Numbered from the stretch's first letter, positions 1 to 13,159 are shown. The stretch is DNA of 64,000 nt from Chelydra serpentina (GCA_037349315.1 JBAIAC010000007.1:51485001-51549000), one strand, 5' to 3'. Notes: a model not told the origin generated them from the letters alone. Translations and numbers: made by a program.

Positions 1-920
<920 letters not shown>

Positions 921-1836
921 TTAGATATAAAATAGGATGTGAGCTTCAAGCATTTAATAAAATAATCACCAGTCAATAGGAATTATTTGGCAGCAACTTC
1001 AGTAGGAATAGGACCATTCACTAGCACATGTTGCTTCTGTTGGTTGGTTACAGCAGGAAAGAAATATACAGGTCCTTCTAGAAGATAACAGAACTTTTCC
1101 TTTATGGTAGAAAGGTGGTGGTAGATGTTTGTGTTTCTGGACACATAGGACCAGAGTTATAGTTTGGCAGGTGTGTAATATTTATTCTGGGGAGGTAGTG
1201 GTTTGTCCATAGCAAAGGTTGTAACCACAATCCCATAATAAGGCTGAAACTCAAAAAAATTCTCATGCTTTCAGATTTTGAGGTAAATCTATTGACAACT
1301 AAAATGTGTCCTGAATGTTTTGATTAAATTAAGTCATTTTGAGATCAAGAAGATTTTAAACAGCTCCATTTTTAAAATGTTGCAAAGCATCTAAAGTTTT
1401 AATATGTTCGTCTACCTGCTCAACAAAAAGTTTCGATACCAAAAGACGGGAAACTCAGGTACATTTTGACATTTGATCTGGAAATAAGCAGTTAAGGGCA
1501 GAAACAATTATATGCTTAAGAAATTACCATTATTTCAAAATTAAACAGGATTCTCTGTCAATGACGCCAACAGAGAAATATATATTTGTGATCAGCCTCT
1601 GAACAGGTCTGGTCTTCTTTTCTAAATCGAAAGGAAATTTCAGAATCTAATACTATAGTTCTTCTGTAGGCATTCCCCACTAAAATTGCCCCTTTGTTTA
1701 TAGGAATGTACACAAGTCCACTTATTTGAAGAGCTAAGAGAGGAAGAAAGAGCTGATGTGACCTGCCAAAGTTACATGGAAAACATGTAATAGAGCCAAA
1801 ACAGAACCCTGATCCAAGGCTTACTATTCACTAGAT

Positions 1837-2752
1837 CAGTGGTCACCAACCAGTCGATCACAATTGACAGGTCGATCGTAGAGACTCTTCCAGTCGATCG
1901 CGATCTCTGGTGGTGCAGTGGGGCTGCCACTAAGGCAGGCTTGCTCCCTGCTGCCCCGGCCCCACGCCACTTCCGGAAGCAGCCAGTGCAGCCCCGGCAG
2001 CCCCGTGGGGGCAGAGGCAAGGGTCTTGGCACGCTGCTCCTGCATGCAAGCACTGTCCCCATAGGTCCCATTGGCCGGGAACCAGGAACTGTGGCCAATG
2101 GGAGCTGAGGGGGTGGTGCCGGAAGATAGGGGCAGCACGCGGGGACACAGGGGCACTTCGGCCCCTTCCAGGAGCCTGCCTTAGCCTTGCTGCACCACCG
2201 ACCAGGAGCCGCCCACTGTAAGTGCCGCCTGGCGGGAGGCCACACCCCAAGCCCCAGCCCTGAGCCCCCTCCCGGAGCCAGAACCCCACACCCCCTCCTG
2301 AAGCCCAAACCCCCCCCTGCACCCCAAGCCCCAGCCGAGCCCCCTCCCAGAGCCAGCACCCCAAACCCGCTCCTGCACCCCAACCCCCTGCCCCAGTCCT
2401 GTCCCCCATCCCAGAGCCAGCACCCCGCAGCCCCTCCTGCACCCAAACTCCCTCCCAGAGCTTGCACCCCTCACCCCCTCCTGCACCCCAACCCCCTGCC
2501 CCAGGCTCAGCCCAGAGCTCCCTCTCACACTGTGAACCCCTCGGCCCCAGCCCAGAGCCCACACCTGCTCCCGAACCCCAAACCCATGCCCCAGCCAGCC
2601 TGGTGACAGTGAGTGAGGGTGCGGGAGAGCGAGCAATGGGGGGCGGGGAATTGAGTGAACAGGGCAGGGCTTCGGGGAAGGGGTGGGATAGATCCTGGAT
2701 TGTCCTTACATTCAAAAAGTTATCTTGGGTGTAAAAAGGTTGGAGACCATTG
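1837..2752. mobile_element. hAT element, proximal member of a double insertion
   Basis: The inverted termini are CAGTGGTCACCAACC on the left and GGTTGGAGACCATTG on the right. The element is bounded by exact 8-bp copies of CACTAGAT at 1829-1836 and 2753-2760. The interior is very C-rich, with degenerate tandem CACCCC/CCCCAGCC motifs at 2250-2600. These produce several proline-rich open frames that I regard as spurious. No transposase domain is recognisable. Confidence 0.85.
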
Positions 2753-2760
2753 CACTAGAT

Positions 2761-3158
2761 CGGGGTGGACAACCTGTGGCTCCGGAGCCACATGCAGCTC
2801 CTTGTACAGGCATCTACTCCGGGGCTGGAGCTACAGGCGCCAACTTTCCCATGTGCCGAGGGGTGCTCACTGCTCAACCCCTGGCTCTGCCACAGGCCCT
2901 GCCCCAGTTCCCGACCCCTTTCCTGAGCCTGCCATGCCCTCTCTCCTCCCCCTCCCCCCATAGCCTCCTTCACGCCATGAAAGAGCTGACTGGGAGGTGT
3001 GGGGAAGTGCTGATCGGTGGGGCTGCCGGTGGGCGGGAGGCGCTGGGAACGGGGGTGGGGGGTTGCTGATGAGGGGCTGCTGACGTATTACTGTGGCTCT
3101 TTGACACTGTACATTGGTAAATTCTGGCTCCTTCTCAGGCTCAGGTTGGCCACCCCTG
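2761..3158. mobile_element. hAT element, distal member of a double insertion
   Basis: The left end CGGGGTGGACAACCTG and right end CAGGTTGGCCACCCCTG are imperfect inverted repeats. It lies directly after the CACTAGAT copy at 2753-2760 and is followed by a third exact copy at 3159-3166. It is non-autonomous and has no transposase coding. Confidence 0.85.
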
Positions 3159-4380
3159 CACTAGATCATAGTGCCTCCCTTACTATTTACTTGACAACTC
3201 TGGGCCGTATCCTCAGTTGGCATAAACTGGGATAGAGCCATAGAACTCAATGATATATTTTTTGCTATGAATGGCCTCATTATCCATATAAATGAGTAAT
3301 CTGTTTTTAATTCCTAAAAAGTTATTGGCCTCAGTGATATGGAACAACAGTTGCAACCTTAACTATGGAATTACAAGTAGCAATTCTATACCTGGACATG
3401 AATTTAACAGCCTAGTAAGGAAAAGTATTATCTATGTGGGATGTGGAAGAGTGTTGTTATAATACTTTTTGATTTTCTGACATTTTGGAACCAGATTCAC
3501 CTTTACAGAATCACCCTACCCATCAAGCCCGGGGCTAGCTGTGCTGGGGGGGTAGAATTCACCACAAGGGAGGATATTAGTGGTTCTGTCAGGGGAAAGC
3601 AGCTTTAAAATCCAACTTGGTCTCCATGCCAAAGAGTGCCTCTCCCACCTGGCCTCGACATGTAGAATTACTGAACAGATCCAAACCACTTTGGGGTCTT
3701 CATCAGACCATTCCTGCCATAGTGGAATGGATGTGGTACAAGTTGCCTAACACTGCTCCAGATACACTTACCACCAGTGGGTTCTGCAGACTTGTGTTGA
3801 CAAAACCCAGAAAGGTGTATCAGCCACTCAGATACCATATCCATCACTATAGTATGAAAACCTAGTTAGAATCAAACCCACAAATTTAAACTCTTGTCCT
3901 TGACACTACACGAACAGTCATTTTTCCTTCCTTTTATTTAAAGAACTTAAATTAAAAAAACCACAACCCTCCTGTACCCTCATTAATTCCCCTCTTGAAA
4001 TATCATCACCACACACTTCTCTTCCCTCTCCTCACTCCTCCTTCACCTTTTCTGGGAATCTGTTTTACTGATCTAACTCAACTCAATGCATCTGAAAAAT
4101 AATACATTCTTTCGCATTGGTTAGTTTCCACTGAGATGCTTTATTGAATTTAGAAGCTTGAGTTTCAGCACACTCATCTTCAGAACTTACTGAGCTAGAA
4201 ATCTATTTTGAAAAAAGACCATCACAAAAATATAGATTTCAAACAACTTAAAAATATTTGACTGAAATGTTAAATATCAAAAGAATAAAGTAAAATTTTT
4301 TTCCTGTCAATCATAAAATAGCATCTCTAAAACACTCCACAGTAGATTACTGTCTAAAAAAGGCACATTCCAGCACATTA

Positions 4381-4640
4381 TGACCGTGTGGTTAAAACAC
4401 AGGACTAGGAATCAAGCAATCTGCTTCATTTCTGGCCCTACCGCAGAAACTTGGTGTGACCTGGAACAAGTCATTTAAGCTTTCTGAGCTTTCATGTCCC
4501 TACCTGTAAAATGGCAATACATGCTCACTCATGTTTTAGAGTGTGAGAAGTATTGGGAAGCTTTATTTTATTAATATCTGTAAAGTGAATTAGCACCTTC
4601 CATCTGAAGATCTCCTATAAGTACCAAGTATTATGATTAG
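4381..4640 (+). mobile_element. MIR/CORE-type SINE
   Basis: The body has the MIR hallmarks: a tRNA-like head around GGTTAAAACACAGGACTAGG, a core with TGTGACCTGGAACAAGTCAT, and CCTGTAAAATGGCAATA further down. The divergence looks high, consistent with an ancient amniote SINE. Confidence 0.75.
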
Positions 4641-4981
4641 AAAATGCAGTACTTCATTTTATTTAAAATATTTCTTTTTCAGATGTATATTGTACACTTG
4701 CAATTGCTAGGCTGGGAAAACTGAGATAACTGACAAATGCTAGGGAACCTCTCATGCATGACTTTTTTTTTCCTCCTCCAAGTTAATTCATGTAAGTGCA
4801 AATATGAAATTCTAAGAACAAAGTTCTGCTCTCATATCCTCAGCGTGAATTTTGACTCCATCATTCTATTCTTACAGACACAGAATTCCCCATTTGCAGA
4901 TCCAAGAGTAGAATTTTACCCAAGTTATATAATAGTAGTTGGCATTGCTGACCGACAAGGTAAACTTAGTCATTCTCACAC

Positions 4982-5156
4982 CTGGACACTCATTAGCATT
5001 TTGTCTCTGCTGCTGGAAAATGCAGTTAATTTCTCCCTCAGAAGCCTGTGGAGATGTTCTCATTTTCTTCATTTCATGCATCTCGCTATCATCATCTTTG
5101 TCTTCCTCTACACTGCTGTTTCTTGAATTGTCTTCTTTATGATCAACTGAAGAAAC
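4982..5156 (-). CDS. FSIP1: FSIP1 exon 3
   Basis: This is an internal exon of 175 bp. The acceptor is TTTTTAG (5157-5158) and the donor CCAG|GTGTGAG (4980-4981). It starts in phase 0 with VSSVDHKEDNSRNSSVEE and ends one base into a codon. That base joins exon 4 to make an Ala codon ([12 protein letters not shown]). The encoded 58 residues are acidic and Ser/Asn-rich and probably disordered. This resembles the corresponding low-complexity segment of human FSIP1, which also starts with Val after a Lys codon. Conservation here is weaker than in exon 4. The assignment rests on phase agreement with both neighbours and on its position. Confidence 0.82.
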
Positions 5157-5225
5157 CTAAAAATTATGTAAATTAACAATTTCCACAGAAGTATTAATCT
5201 TTTAAAAATACTTTCTTTTCTTTCT

Positions 5226-5500
5226 TATGACTACTAATAATAATAGTGACACCAAACCAGACTTTGCAGTTCTGCAGCTGCTTCTATCCAAGGATCTCAG
5301 AGCACTTTACAAATAAAAAAGCTTTACAACACCTCTGTCAGGTACATAGGTATTATCCTCATTTAAACAGATGAGTGAACTGAGACACAAAGTGATAAAA
5401 TGAGTTGCTCAAAACCTCACAGCACGTCAATGCAGTACTTGAACTCTGGCGTCCTGATTCCCAGACACTGATATAACACTACACCACACTCCTTGCCCTG
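5226..5500 (-). mobile_element. MIR-type SINE, antisense
   Basis: The plus strand reads as a reversed MIR: TTATCCTCATTTAAACAGAT, then GAACTGAGACACAAAGTGAT, then a segment ending in TTGAACTCTGGCGTCCTGAT. This is the reverse complement of the MIR core and tRNA-related head. Confidence 0.7.
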
Positions 5501-5738
5501 AAATTCAAATTTGATTTCAAATATTTTAATATCTTCACAGTGGGGGCAAACACTGTACTTACACTGGAATTTGTTGAACTAAATAATGGCACCTGAAACA
5601 TCTCTTAATCATATTCCATTCAATTATAAAGCCCTCACCTTAGTCAGGATGTGCTTAATCAGGAATTCCACTTAGCTGAGAGCTCCCAAGTGTGCTCAGT
5701 TTACAAGTGCGATGACATTTATCTAACTTGTTTACAGT

Positions 5739-5950
5739 GTTAGTTGTAGCCATGTTGGTCCCAGGATATTAGATAGACAAGATGGATGAGGTAATACCTT
5801 TTATTGGACCAACTTCTCTTGGTGAAAGAAAGAAGCTTTTGAGCTACACAGAGTTGAAAAAGAGCTCTGTGTGGCCTGAAAGCTTCTCTCTTTCACCAAC
5901 AGAAGTTGGTCCAATAAAAGATATTGTCGCATCTATTCTAACTGTTAACC
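5739..5950. repeat. Inverted dimer of Penelope family-2 3' end
   Basis: Two arms of about 65 bp face each other. The left contains TTTTATTGGACCAACTTCTC and the right its reverse complement, AGAAGTTGGTCCAATAAAAG. The spacer includes ACAGAGTTGAAAAAGAGCTCTGTGT. The arm matches the terminal sequence flanking the Penelope-like coding remnant at 61384-62625, which identifies its origin. Confidence 0.75.
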
Positions 5951-6084
5951 ATGCAAACACAACCCAGAATCTGAAAGTCAAGTTGTGCCCTTTCTGGTTC
6001 ATGTATCAGCATTAAGCCTGTAAGAAAGTTGTGACTCTTTTTGTTCAAAAGTTGCAGCTGTTGTTTGATATAGTTGTGGTTTTG

Positions 6085-6315
6085 GTACAGTCAGTTCAAA
6101 TCTGAGTGGTGTTGCAACTCCATGTGCCAGGCTGTGACACCACTCACTCAAATTTGGCCCAACCACCCCTTTAGAGTGGTTAGACCAAATCTGATTGAGG
6201 GTCACAACACCACTCACTCAAATTTGATCTGCCCACCACTCTGAAAGGACAGCTGGGCCAAATTCGAATGAGTGGTGTTGCAACCTGACACACAGGGTCA
6301 CAACATCACTGAAAT
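6085..6315. repeat. Cluster of short direct and inverted repeats
   Basis: A unit around CACCACTCACTCAAATTTG recurs in direct orientation near 6140 and 6210, and in inverted orientation as CAAATTCGAATGAGTGGTGTTG near 6260 and CAAATCTGAGTGGTGTTGCAAC near 6097. The region is a local palindrome array with no coding content. Confidence 0.65.
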
Positions 6316-7049
6316 TTGCAACAACTATGAAAAGTTAAGGTGTATGCTAAAAGCTGAGGTTTCCACAACAAAATCACAGCCTGCAACTTTCATATAGCTT
6401 TAATTATCATCAGTAATAAAAGATTCTGTGGCCCTAAGAACTCCTCAATGCCAGCTGGCAAGACGGTTACAAGAATATCCTGGTATGTACAATCTGATGC
6501 ACTAAAGAATATTGGGTCTTAAATGAAAGCCAGGGTCCCACTGGTCATTAATATCATTGTGAAATGTACATACAGATCCTATGTAAGGAGTTATGTACAT
6601 ATACTGACAAAAAGTTCCTCAAGTCTGTGTGATGCTAGTACCAGCTGTGGCCAAGGCCACAGGCATTAGCTAAGAACTAACAAACTCGTAGCTGGAAACC
6701 AAACCAGCTCACCTGTATGTTCATTTTTTCAAAATAGGTATTAGTCTTACAAGAATGTATTCAGTGTTTAGACTCTATGAAATGCTTGTAAATTGCTGAT
6801 GCATTAATCTCACTTGTACTGTCCGTATTCCATGCCATAAGGAAATATGTAAGCTTTGCTTTATAACTTTGAAAATGTTTGCTCTGAGCTTGTGAAGCCA
6901 GGCACAGGAATCATCTCCCCAGCCCATTTAGGTGGCATACCAAGATGAAATGAGACATTAAGGAACACCGTGACACAAAGGATTGGTGAATGACCCTATC
7001 ACACCTTAGAAATGTACATGCAAGGGAGCTTGTCTCATAGACTGGATGA

Positions 7050-8284
7050 CATGTCTACACTACAAAATTATGTGGACCTAGGTTACATCAGCATACGGCT
7101 GCCACAGTAATTAAATCGCTTGTGCATGTCCAAACTACACTCCTCATGTCAGCAGCGCATGTCCTCACTAGCAGCACTTATATCGATGAGGAGAGCAGTG
7201 CACCATGGGTAACTATTACACTGTGCAACTTGCCACCATCTAGCACAAGGCATTTTCGTGAGGTTTTGCAATGCCTCATGGGGGCCAAAAAAGTCATGCA
7301 GGGGTGACTGGGAGCATGATTTCAACATTCCAAATTGCAGTATTCTCCATCCCATAATTTCATCTGCATCCCATAATGTTTCATACCTCTTTTCAATATC
7401 CCCACAAACCCGCACAGCCCTGCTCGCTGTCTGTCATCTCTGTCAGAAGCATGGATCCTACACAGCTCTGCACTATTGTGATAAGCATTGCAAGCATGGG
7501 GCACCTGATCCTGCAGTATTTCAGAGCCACCAGAGAAGCCACTGGGAACATGATGAGTCCATGGAGGCTAGATTGCTGTGGGGCATAGAAACAATTCAAA
7601 GTTGTTGGAGGCATTCATGGGCAACTGCAGATAGTGGTGTGCCGGTGCCAGGCCCAAGAAATGAGCACTGACTGATGGGATGATATGCAGCTCTATATAA
7701 AAGAAGCAGGTCTATGGCGCCGCACCAGAGCAATTATTAACCTTCCTTGCCTTCTAGTTTGCCAGCTGCATCTCCTTGGCTTTCATGTGGCACTGCTGCT
7801 GCTCCCTCTTATAGCCCTCCTCCTCCATGACCCGAGCGACCTGCTCGTAGATGTCGACATTTCTATGGCTGGATTGGAGCTGTGCCTGCACAGCATTTTC
7901 TCCCCACAGACTCAGGAGATCAAACACCTCTTGTGTACTCCAGGCAGGAGCGCATCTGCAGCATGGAACCGGCATGGTCAGCTAGGAATTTTCCAGGTAT
8001 GCTTGAGAGTTGCTATGTGAGCTCTCCAAGCTAAGCAAATATGAAATGCCATTTCAAAAATTCACGGGTCTTTAAAGGGGAGAGGCAGCTTCCTGTGTAC
8101 CTGGCCACTGGGCAATAGAGTTCAAAACGGTGACCAGAGTGGTCAAGGTGGGGCATTGTGGGACATCGCCTGGAGGCCACTAATAGTCGATGTCAATCTA
8201 AACTCTACGTCACTTGTGGAGGTGGAGTTAAGTTGGCTTAGCGGGTAAGTTACATCAGCGGGAGCAAAATTTTAGCGTAGACAC
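7050..8284. mobile_element. Degraded, internally deleted PIF/Harbinger element
   Basis: The left end ATGTCTACACTACAAAATTATG and the right end (reverse complement GTGTCTACGCTAAAATTTTG) form degraded inverted repeats like those of the complete Harbinger element at 21140-26425. The interior retains a piece resembling a transposase N-terminus on the plus strand (about 7450-7680) and a Myb/SANT-like coding remnant on the minus strand (7754-7975). The target duplication is not clean: TGA is on the left and TAA on the right. Confidence 0.7.
7754..7975 (-). pseudogene. Myb/SANT-like DNA-binding remnant of Harbinger
   Basis: The 73-residue frame includes APAWSTQEVFDLLSLWGENA and later IYEQVARVMEEEGYKREQQQ. 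This is the Trp-containing helix pattern of the Myb/SANT-like protein that PIF/Harbinger elements encode beside their transposase. It parallels the intact copy at 25459-26116 (PTWSDREVLDLIAVWGDE). It is truncated, and the downstream exon and most of the transposase have been lost. Confidence 0.75.
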
Positions 8285-9504
8285 TAACAGTTATGTTGAC
8301 GTAAGTCAGCCTACTCTGTTATGTTGGCCTAACTGTAAAAGATAAAACAGGGTCACAAGAGAATTTTTCATCTCTTTGCTATTCGAACTCTTACAGGGCA
8401 AGAGAATTTAAACTGAAGTGAGAGAACCCCTAGGGTTATCCTTGGGTTTGCACTGAAAGACATTTTGAATTGACAGATCACTACAACTCTGTCACTCTTA
8501 GGTTTTAAACTGCAACTCATTAGTGTGCATGTTAGCTTAGTTTAACCTGTAAATAACTCAAGTCTTTTTCCTAGATAATAAGCCTGTAGATAGTTTATGA
8601 CAGGATTGGCTACAGACAGTGTCTTTGATGTAAGATCTAGGGTACCAATTGATCTAAGGTAAATGACTGGTCTCTTGGGGACTGGAAGCAACTTGAATAT
8701 TGTGTGATTTTTGGTGAGAGTGACCACTTAATCACTAAGTCCAGCTTGCCTTGGTTGCAAGATAGACTGTAGAGCATAAGGGGACTGTCTGTGACTTCAC
8801 AATAAGACTGCTATAATGATCCAGGAGTTCACATTTGTTACTGGGTTGGTGAAATCTAATTATAGAACATACCATCAGTTTGGAGTGTCTTCCCTGTTTC
8901 TGACACTCAGTCCTGAGGTAGGCACTCACGGTCATGAGCCACTCCAGACACCGTGACAGCCTGTATCAAGGCAGAGCTGACAAACAAGTTTTCTGTTTGC
9001 CAGAGGAAATATGTTTATTCTTCTCTCTGTCAGCATGTAAACTGAGCATTGTAAGCCAACACAGTGGAAGCCACATTTTCATATAAAGTCAACAGGTGAG
9101 GGATGTGAAATTAACAGGAAGGCAGTCCACTGGAGAATATACCACCGGGGATTATCCTGACTCTGAGTACAGGCTATGAACTTTGGTGGATAGAAGGAGA
9201 CGGTAAGGAAGAAGTCCCTTTATCCTGCACTTAGGAAGTAATCAGGCAGTGCAATTACATTCTGGAAAACAGGATCACAACTAACCTTGGCTGAAATGCT
9301 GCAAAGGACATTTGGTGTGAAATAAACTTCTATAGACAGAAGGTTAGTCTATTAAGTTTAGTCCGTAGAAATCATATTATGATTTTGTTTTATACATTCC
9401 TTTTGTTCCCATTATTTTTACTCACTATCGCCTGAATCTCAAATCTTTGATAATAAATGTATCATTTTCACTAAAATTATATCTCTGTGCTATGATACTA
9501 TACA

Positions 9505-9822
9505 AAGAGATGATCCTGAGTTGAATCATTCAAAATGGTGTGTACACTGTTCCCTGGAGCCAGTAGACCTGATATTTCTGAGAGTGTTCAGCAGGTTAGG
9601 GGGTGGACGCTACAGGGGAACGCTGAAAAGGGGCTCAGAGACTGGGGTGCACCTATTCATAACCTAGAGGACTTTGTTTGGGCAGCTAACAGGCTGGTGG
9701 TATCAAGGAGCTAATATCCAATTAAGCACAAGAAAGTCTCCCTCACACTGGAGGCAGGGGGGAGGTTTTAACAAGGTGATGTACAGTCCTGGTGCCCCAT
9801 GAACCATCACAAACTCTATCCC
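9505..9822 (+). repeat. Dispersed repeat, copy 1 (pairs with 38818-39072)
   Basis: The shared landmarks, in order and in the same orientation, are ATCCTGAGTTGAATCAT, GGTGTGTA, GCTAACAGGCTGGTGGT, CTGGAGGCAGGG, AACAAGGTGAT and ACAGTCCTGG. This copy is longer. I do not recognise the family; an LTR or internal retroelement segment is possible. Confidence 0.7.
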
Positions 9823-10154
9823 AAGTTACATCTGTGCAACTCTCCTGTTATCAGTGGGGTAACAAAGGTTTAATTGAGGGAAGAATTTAGTTAACAATTT
9901 GACTAGTGATGCATAAAACAGAATATGACCTAGGCTAACAGAGGGAAAAAGTAGTAAGAAGTCATTAAAGCAAGCAAATATTACTCTAAATACATACAAA
10001 GAGCTGACCTGAGTACATGCACTCACTCTTGAAACTAGAACTGCATTTTAAGTTACTTTCTTTTTATGATAGCATTTACATATTTAAATATCGATTTTCA
10101 TGTGATCAATTTGATTTGATCACTTTTCATCAAATTTACATATCAATTTTCATC

Positions 10155-10387
<233 letters not shown>

Positions 10388-12007
10388 CTAAAATGGACAA
10401 ACAGAGAAAAACAAATGCTACCACTTATCAATAGCTTATTTATTAAACAAAAAACCCCACAAGGCTTAGGCAACAAATTAAACAAACCTAGAAGTCCTAC
10501 CCCTAACAAATTATACAACCTTTATAAACAATGTATACAATACACATATGCTTAAGAAAAGTGCAAAACAAAGTTAGGTATATGGGCTATATAGGGTTCC
10601 AGACCCAACCAAAAATTAAGTAGGTTGGTAGCAGGCACTATAAGTGTATCTGAACAGCGTGTTCATTCCCTAAAAATGTTCTCATCAAGAAAAAATACCA
10701 AAACAGACCATTTGAAACCTTGGCTCAACAAAGATAGCATCAACAAAAGAAAACAGACAGGCTGAAGTATTTAGTGGACATATAAAATACATCCCCATAA
10801 AGTGATGTGAAATGTATGCTACAGTCAAATGGCAGTGGGCAATATGACTTTCACTTCAGTGTAAGGTGTACCACAATATTATTATTATTTAAAACCATAT
10901 ATACAGAACATTACATTTACACAGCATTTTACAAACACAGAAAAGAGGCAGGTATGACAGAAAGGAGAAAGCTACAGTACTTATTTATTCTGATTTGCAA
11001 AGCTTTAAATCAATTGGCTCCCCATCCTATATTTCGGCTGCAACACTTTAAATTTACATTCATATTAAAACATTTCATATAATTATATAGTTACATGGTG
11101 GGTTGATCTTATTTATTTATGGAAGGATGAGCAATGGCACACACTCCAAGCCCAGATAAACCTTCAGACACCGTCCTCCCCAAATGCCTGAGATAAACGA
11201 TGAGCCTTGCAAAGCATATGGAAAGTAAATCCACATGAGACATGACTATTGCAAAACCAAGGAGTTTAATCAATGGGGATATCAAATAGAAGAAACTCTG
11301 ATAAAAGAGTAAGAAATTATAGGACTTAGCAAGAGAATGGACAGAGGAAAAAAGAAAAGTCAAATTTAACACTGAAGTAGTGAGCCTGGGAGACAGAAAG
11401 GTGAGAAGTACACGTCATAAAATTCTGCAACTTCTCACACACATAATTTCTTCCTGTTGTGTTCTTTCAGATATATTTTCCTAAAATAGTTAACTTGAAA
11501 AATATATATGAATTTTATTTCTCTTTATAGCTAGTTTTCTGAGGTGGTCAAAAATTCTCAAACTTAGTCAAGAAATGAGCATTTTGGGCCATCAGAAATT
11601 GTTTTTTCACTAAAACAAAAATTTTGTGTTATATTTTTCAGTTTCCTTCCTCCCTTTTTCAATTACCAAATGGAAAAAAAAGGTTGGGACTTGGCAAAAA
11701 AAGAACAAAGAGCATTTAAAAAAGAAGAAAAGGAAGACAAGGAGAAAAAGCCCCCCAAAAAACAAAATGAACACTTTTAAAACTAAACTTCATAGATACT
11801 TTTGCAAAAGTTTTCAATCAATTCAAAATTGTTTCTTTTCAAGAAGTATGGAAAGAATAGGACTGAAATTCCCTATATGGCCAGATGCAAGCCATTAATT
11901 CAAAGTGAGATCATAAGTCCACATGACACAGGGCATTTGAGTCTATTTTAGACATTTCTTTGGGTTGCTGAAAGATATGCTAATAACAGATGTAAGAGAG
12001 AAAATAC

Positions 12008-12245
12008 GGATGAGGCAATATCTTTTATTGGACTAGCTTCTGGTGATGAAAGAGACCAGCTCTTGAGCTACAAGGTGCTCTTCTTCAGGTGTGGGAAAGA
12101 TACTCTTTTTTAAATGATTTTTAAAAAGATTACCTTTCCCAGACCTAAAGAAGAGGTCCATGTCTCTTTCACCACCAGAAGCTGGTCCAATAAAATATAT
12201 TATCTGACCCACCTGGTCACTCTCATATCCGGGACCAACACAGCC
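12008..12245. repeat. Inverted dimer of Penelope family-2 3' end, second copy
   Basis: The left arm (ATCTTTTATTGGACTAGCTT) and the right arm (AAGCTGGTCCAATAAAATAT) are imperfect inverted repeats around an AT-rich centre near 12115. The right arm continues into GACCAACACAGCC, the terminal segment also seen at 5755 and 61400. The arms differ by small deletions. Confidence 0.7.
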
Positions 12246-12751
12246 AACAGCAACAGATGTAGTCAGACACTGCCCATCACATAGAATAACCAGAACGCAA
12301 GAAGCACTTCAGCTATCATGAACAGGGAATAACTTACACCCAAGAAGTCTCTTCCTTGAGACAGCCAGATGCAAATACTGGGCCCCAGGTGTGCTTCCCT
12401 CAAAGTTAGTGGCTGGTGGTGCTGCTACCGGGCGACGTTGGCCACATGGCCCCCTTCAGCGCTCTGCCACGCTGTGTGTGGGTGCATTTGGGGCAGTGCA
12501 AACCCAGGCAGCAGAATACACTGCTCTGGCCCAGCAGCATAGAGCTCTTGCCCTGGGGCAATCGGTGGGACGTGCCACCCTGGTGAGCTCCCCTCTGGAG
12601 AATGCACCGTTGGTAGGCAGCGCTTTACGGGACCCGCTGCCTTTGTTACAAGCTATTTCCCAGCTCGTCTTCCCGTGGTGCCCCGTTACAGGGGACGCAG
12701 CGAGGCTCTGGGGAGGAGCCTCCCGCTTCCCTCCCCGACAGGTGCAAGAAC

Positions 12752-12878
12752 TAGAGGTGCTGGGGGTGTTACTGCACCCCCTGGCTTGACGTGGTTTCCA
12801 TCAAATACAGGATTTACAGTTTGGTTCAATGGCTCTCAGCAGTGCACCCCTATTATAAACATTGTTCCAACACCCCTC
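12752..12878. mobile_element. Short MITE-like repeat, TA-flanked
   Basis: The left end AGAGGTGCTGGGGGTG and the right end, ending CCAACACCCCT, are imperfect inverted repeats around an interior containing TGGTTTCCATCAAATACAGG. I recall this as a common turtle repeat, but I have no database match to cite. It lies at the downstream edge of the CpG island. Confidence 0.55.
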
Positions 12879-12955
12879 CCACACCCTCAGCTCCCAGCCC
12901 TTTGGAGTGCAACATACCAGAGCCCACAGCTACCGAGCCCCGCCCCTACACTCAC

Positions 12956-13070
12956 CCTGCGGGAGCGCAGCCAGGCTCTGCAACAACGGACTCGGCGCGG
13001 GGTCACGCGTGCCGTGCCCCGCCCCGCCTCGCCCCGCCCCCTGTGCCGGCTGGCTCACCAAGCCCCTTTC
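12956..13070 (-). other. FSIP1: Inferred FSIP1 non-coding exon 1
   Basis: A strong donor, GCAGG|GTGAGTG, places an exon end at 12956 on the minus strand, inside the CpG island and downstream of the X-box. The start is not defined by the sequence; about 13070 is a guess from the promoter elements. Transcript data would be needed to fix it. Confidence 0.4.
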
Positions 13071-13113
13071 CCAGCCCCGCTGCGCTCCCGTGCACAGTAC
13101 ATCTGGGAACGCC

Positions 13114-13127
13114 GTTTCCATGCCAAC
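13114..13127. promoter_or_regulatory. RFX X-box-like site
   Basis: The site GTTTCCATGCCAAC agrees with the palindromic X-box GTTGCCATGGCAAC at 12 of 14 positions. RFX factors bind such sites in promoters of ciliary and flagellar genes, which fits FSIP1. It lies within about 60-160 bp of the inferred first exon. Confidence 0.6.
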
Positions 13128-13159
13128 CAACAACTACGTTCTCCACGTCCTAGTCTTTT

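Larger units (their letters stand above)
10388..12955 (-). other. FSIP1: FSIP1 intron 1 (5' UTR intron)
   Basis: This 2.6-kb stretch lies between the inferred first exon and the ATG-bearing exon. It contains AT-rich unique sequence, a Penelope-type inverted dimer (12008-12245), and a GC-rich stretch from about 12380 that includes a short MITE-like repeat (12752-12878). The open frame at 12391-12789 has no recognisable domain. Confidence 0.55.

Noticed and set aside
2181..2734. Long overlapping open frames on both strands, rich in Pro or Gly
   Set aside because: They follow the C-rich composition of a hAT element and have no domain or conserved start.
7258..7671. 137-codon plus-strand frame
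   Set aside because: Overlaps the degraded Harbinger element; at most a relic of its transposase N-terminus.
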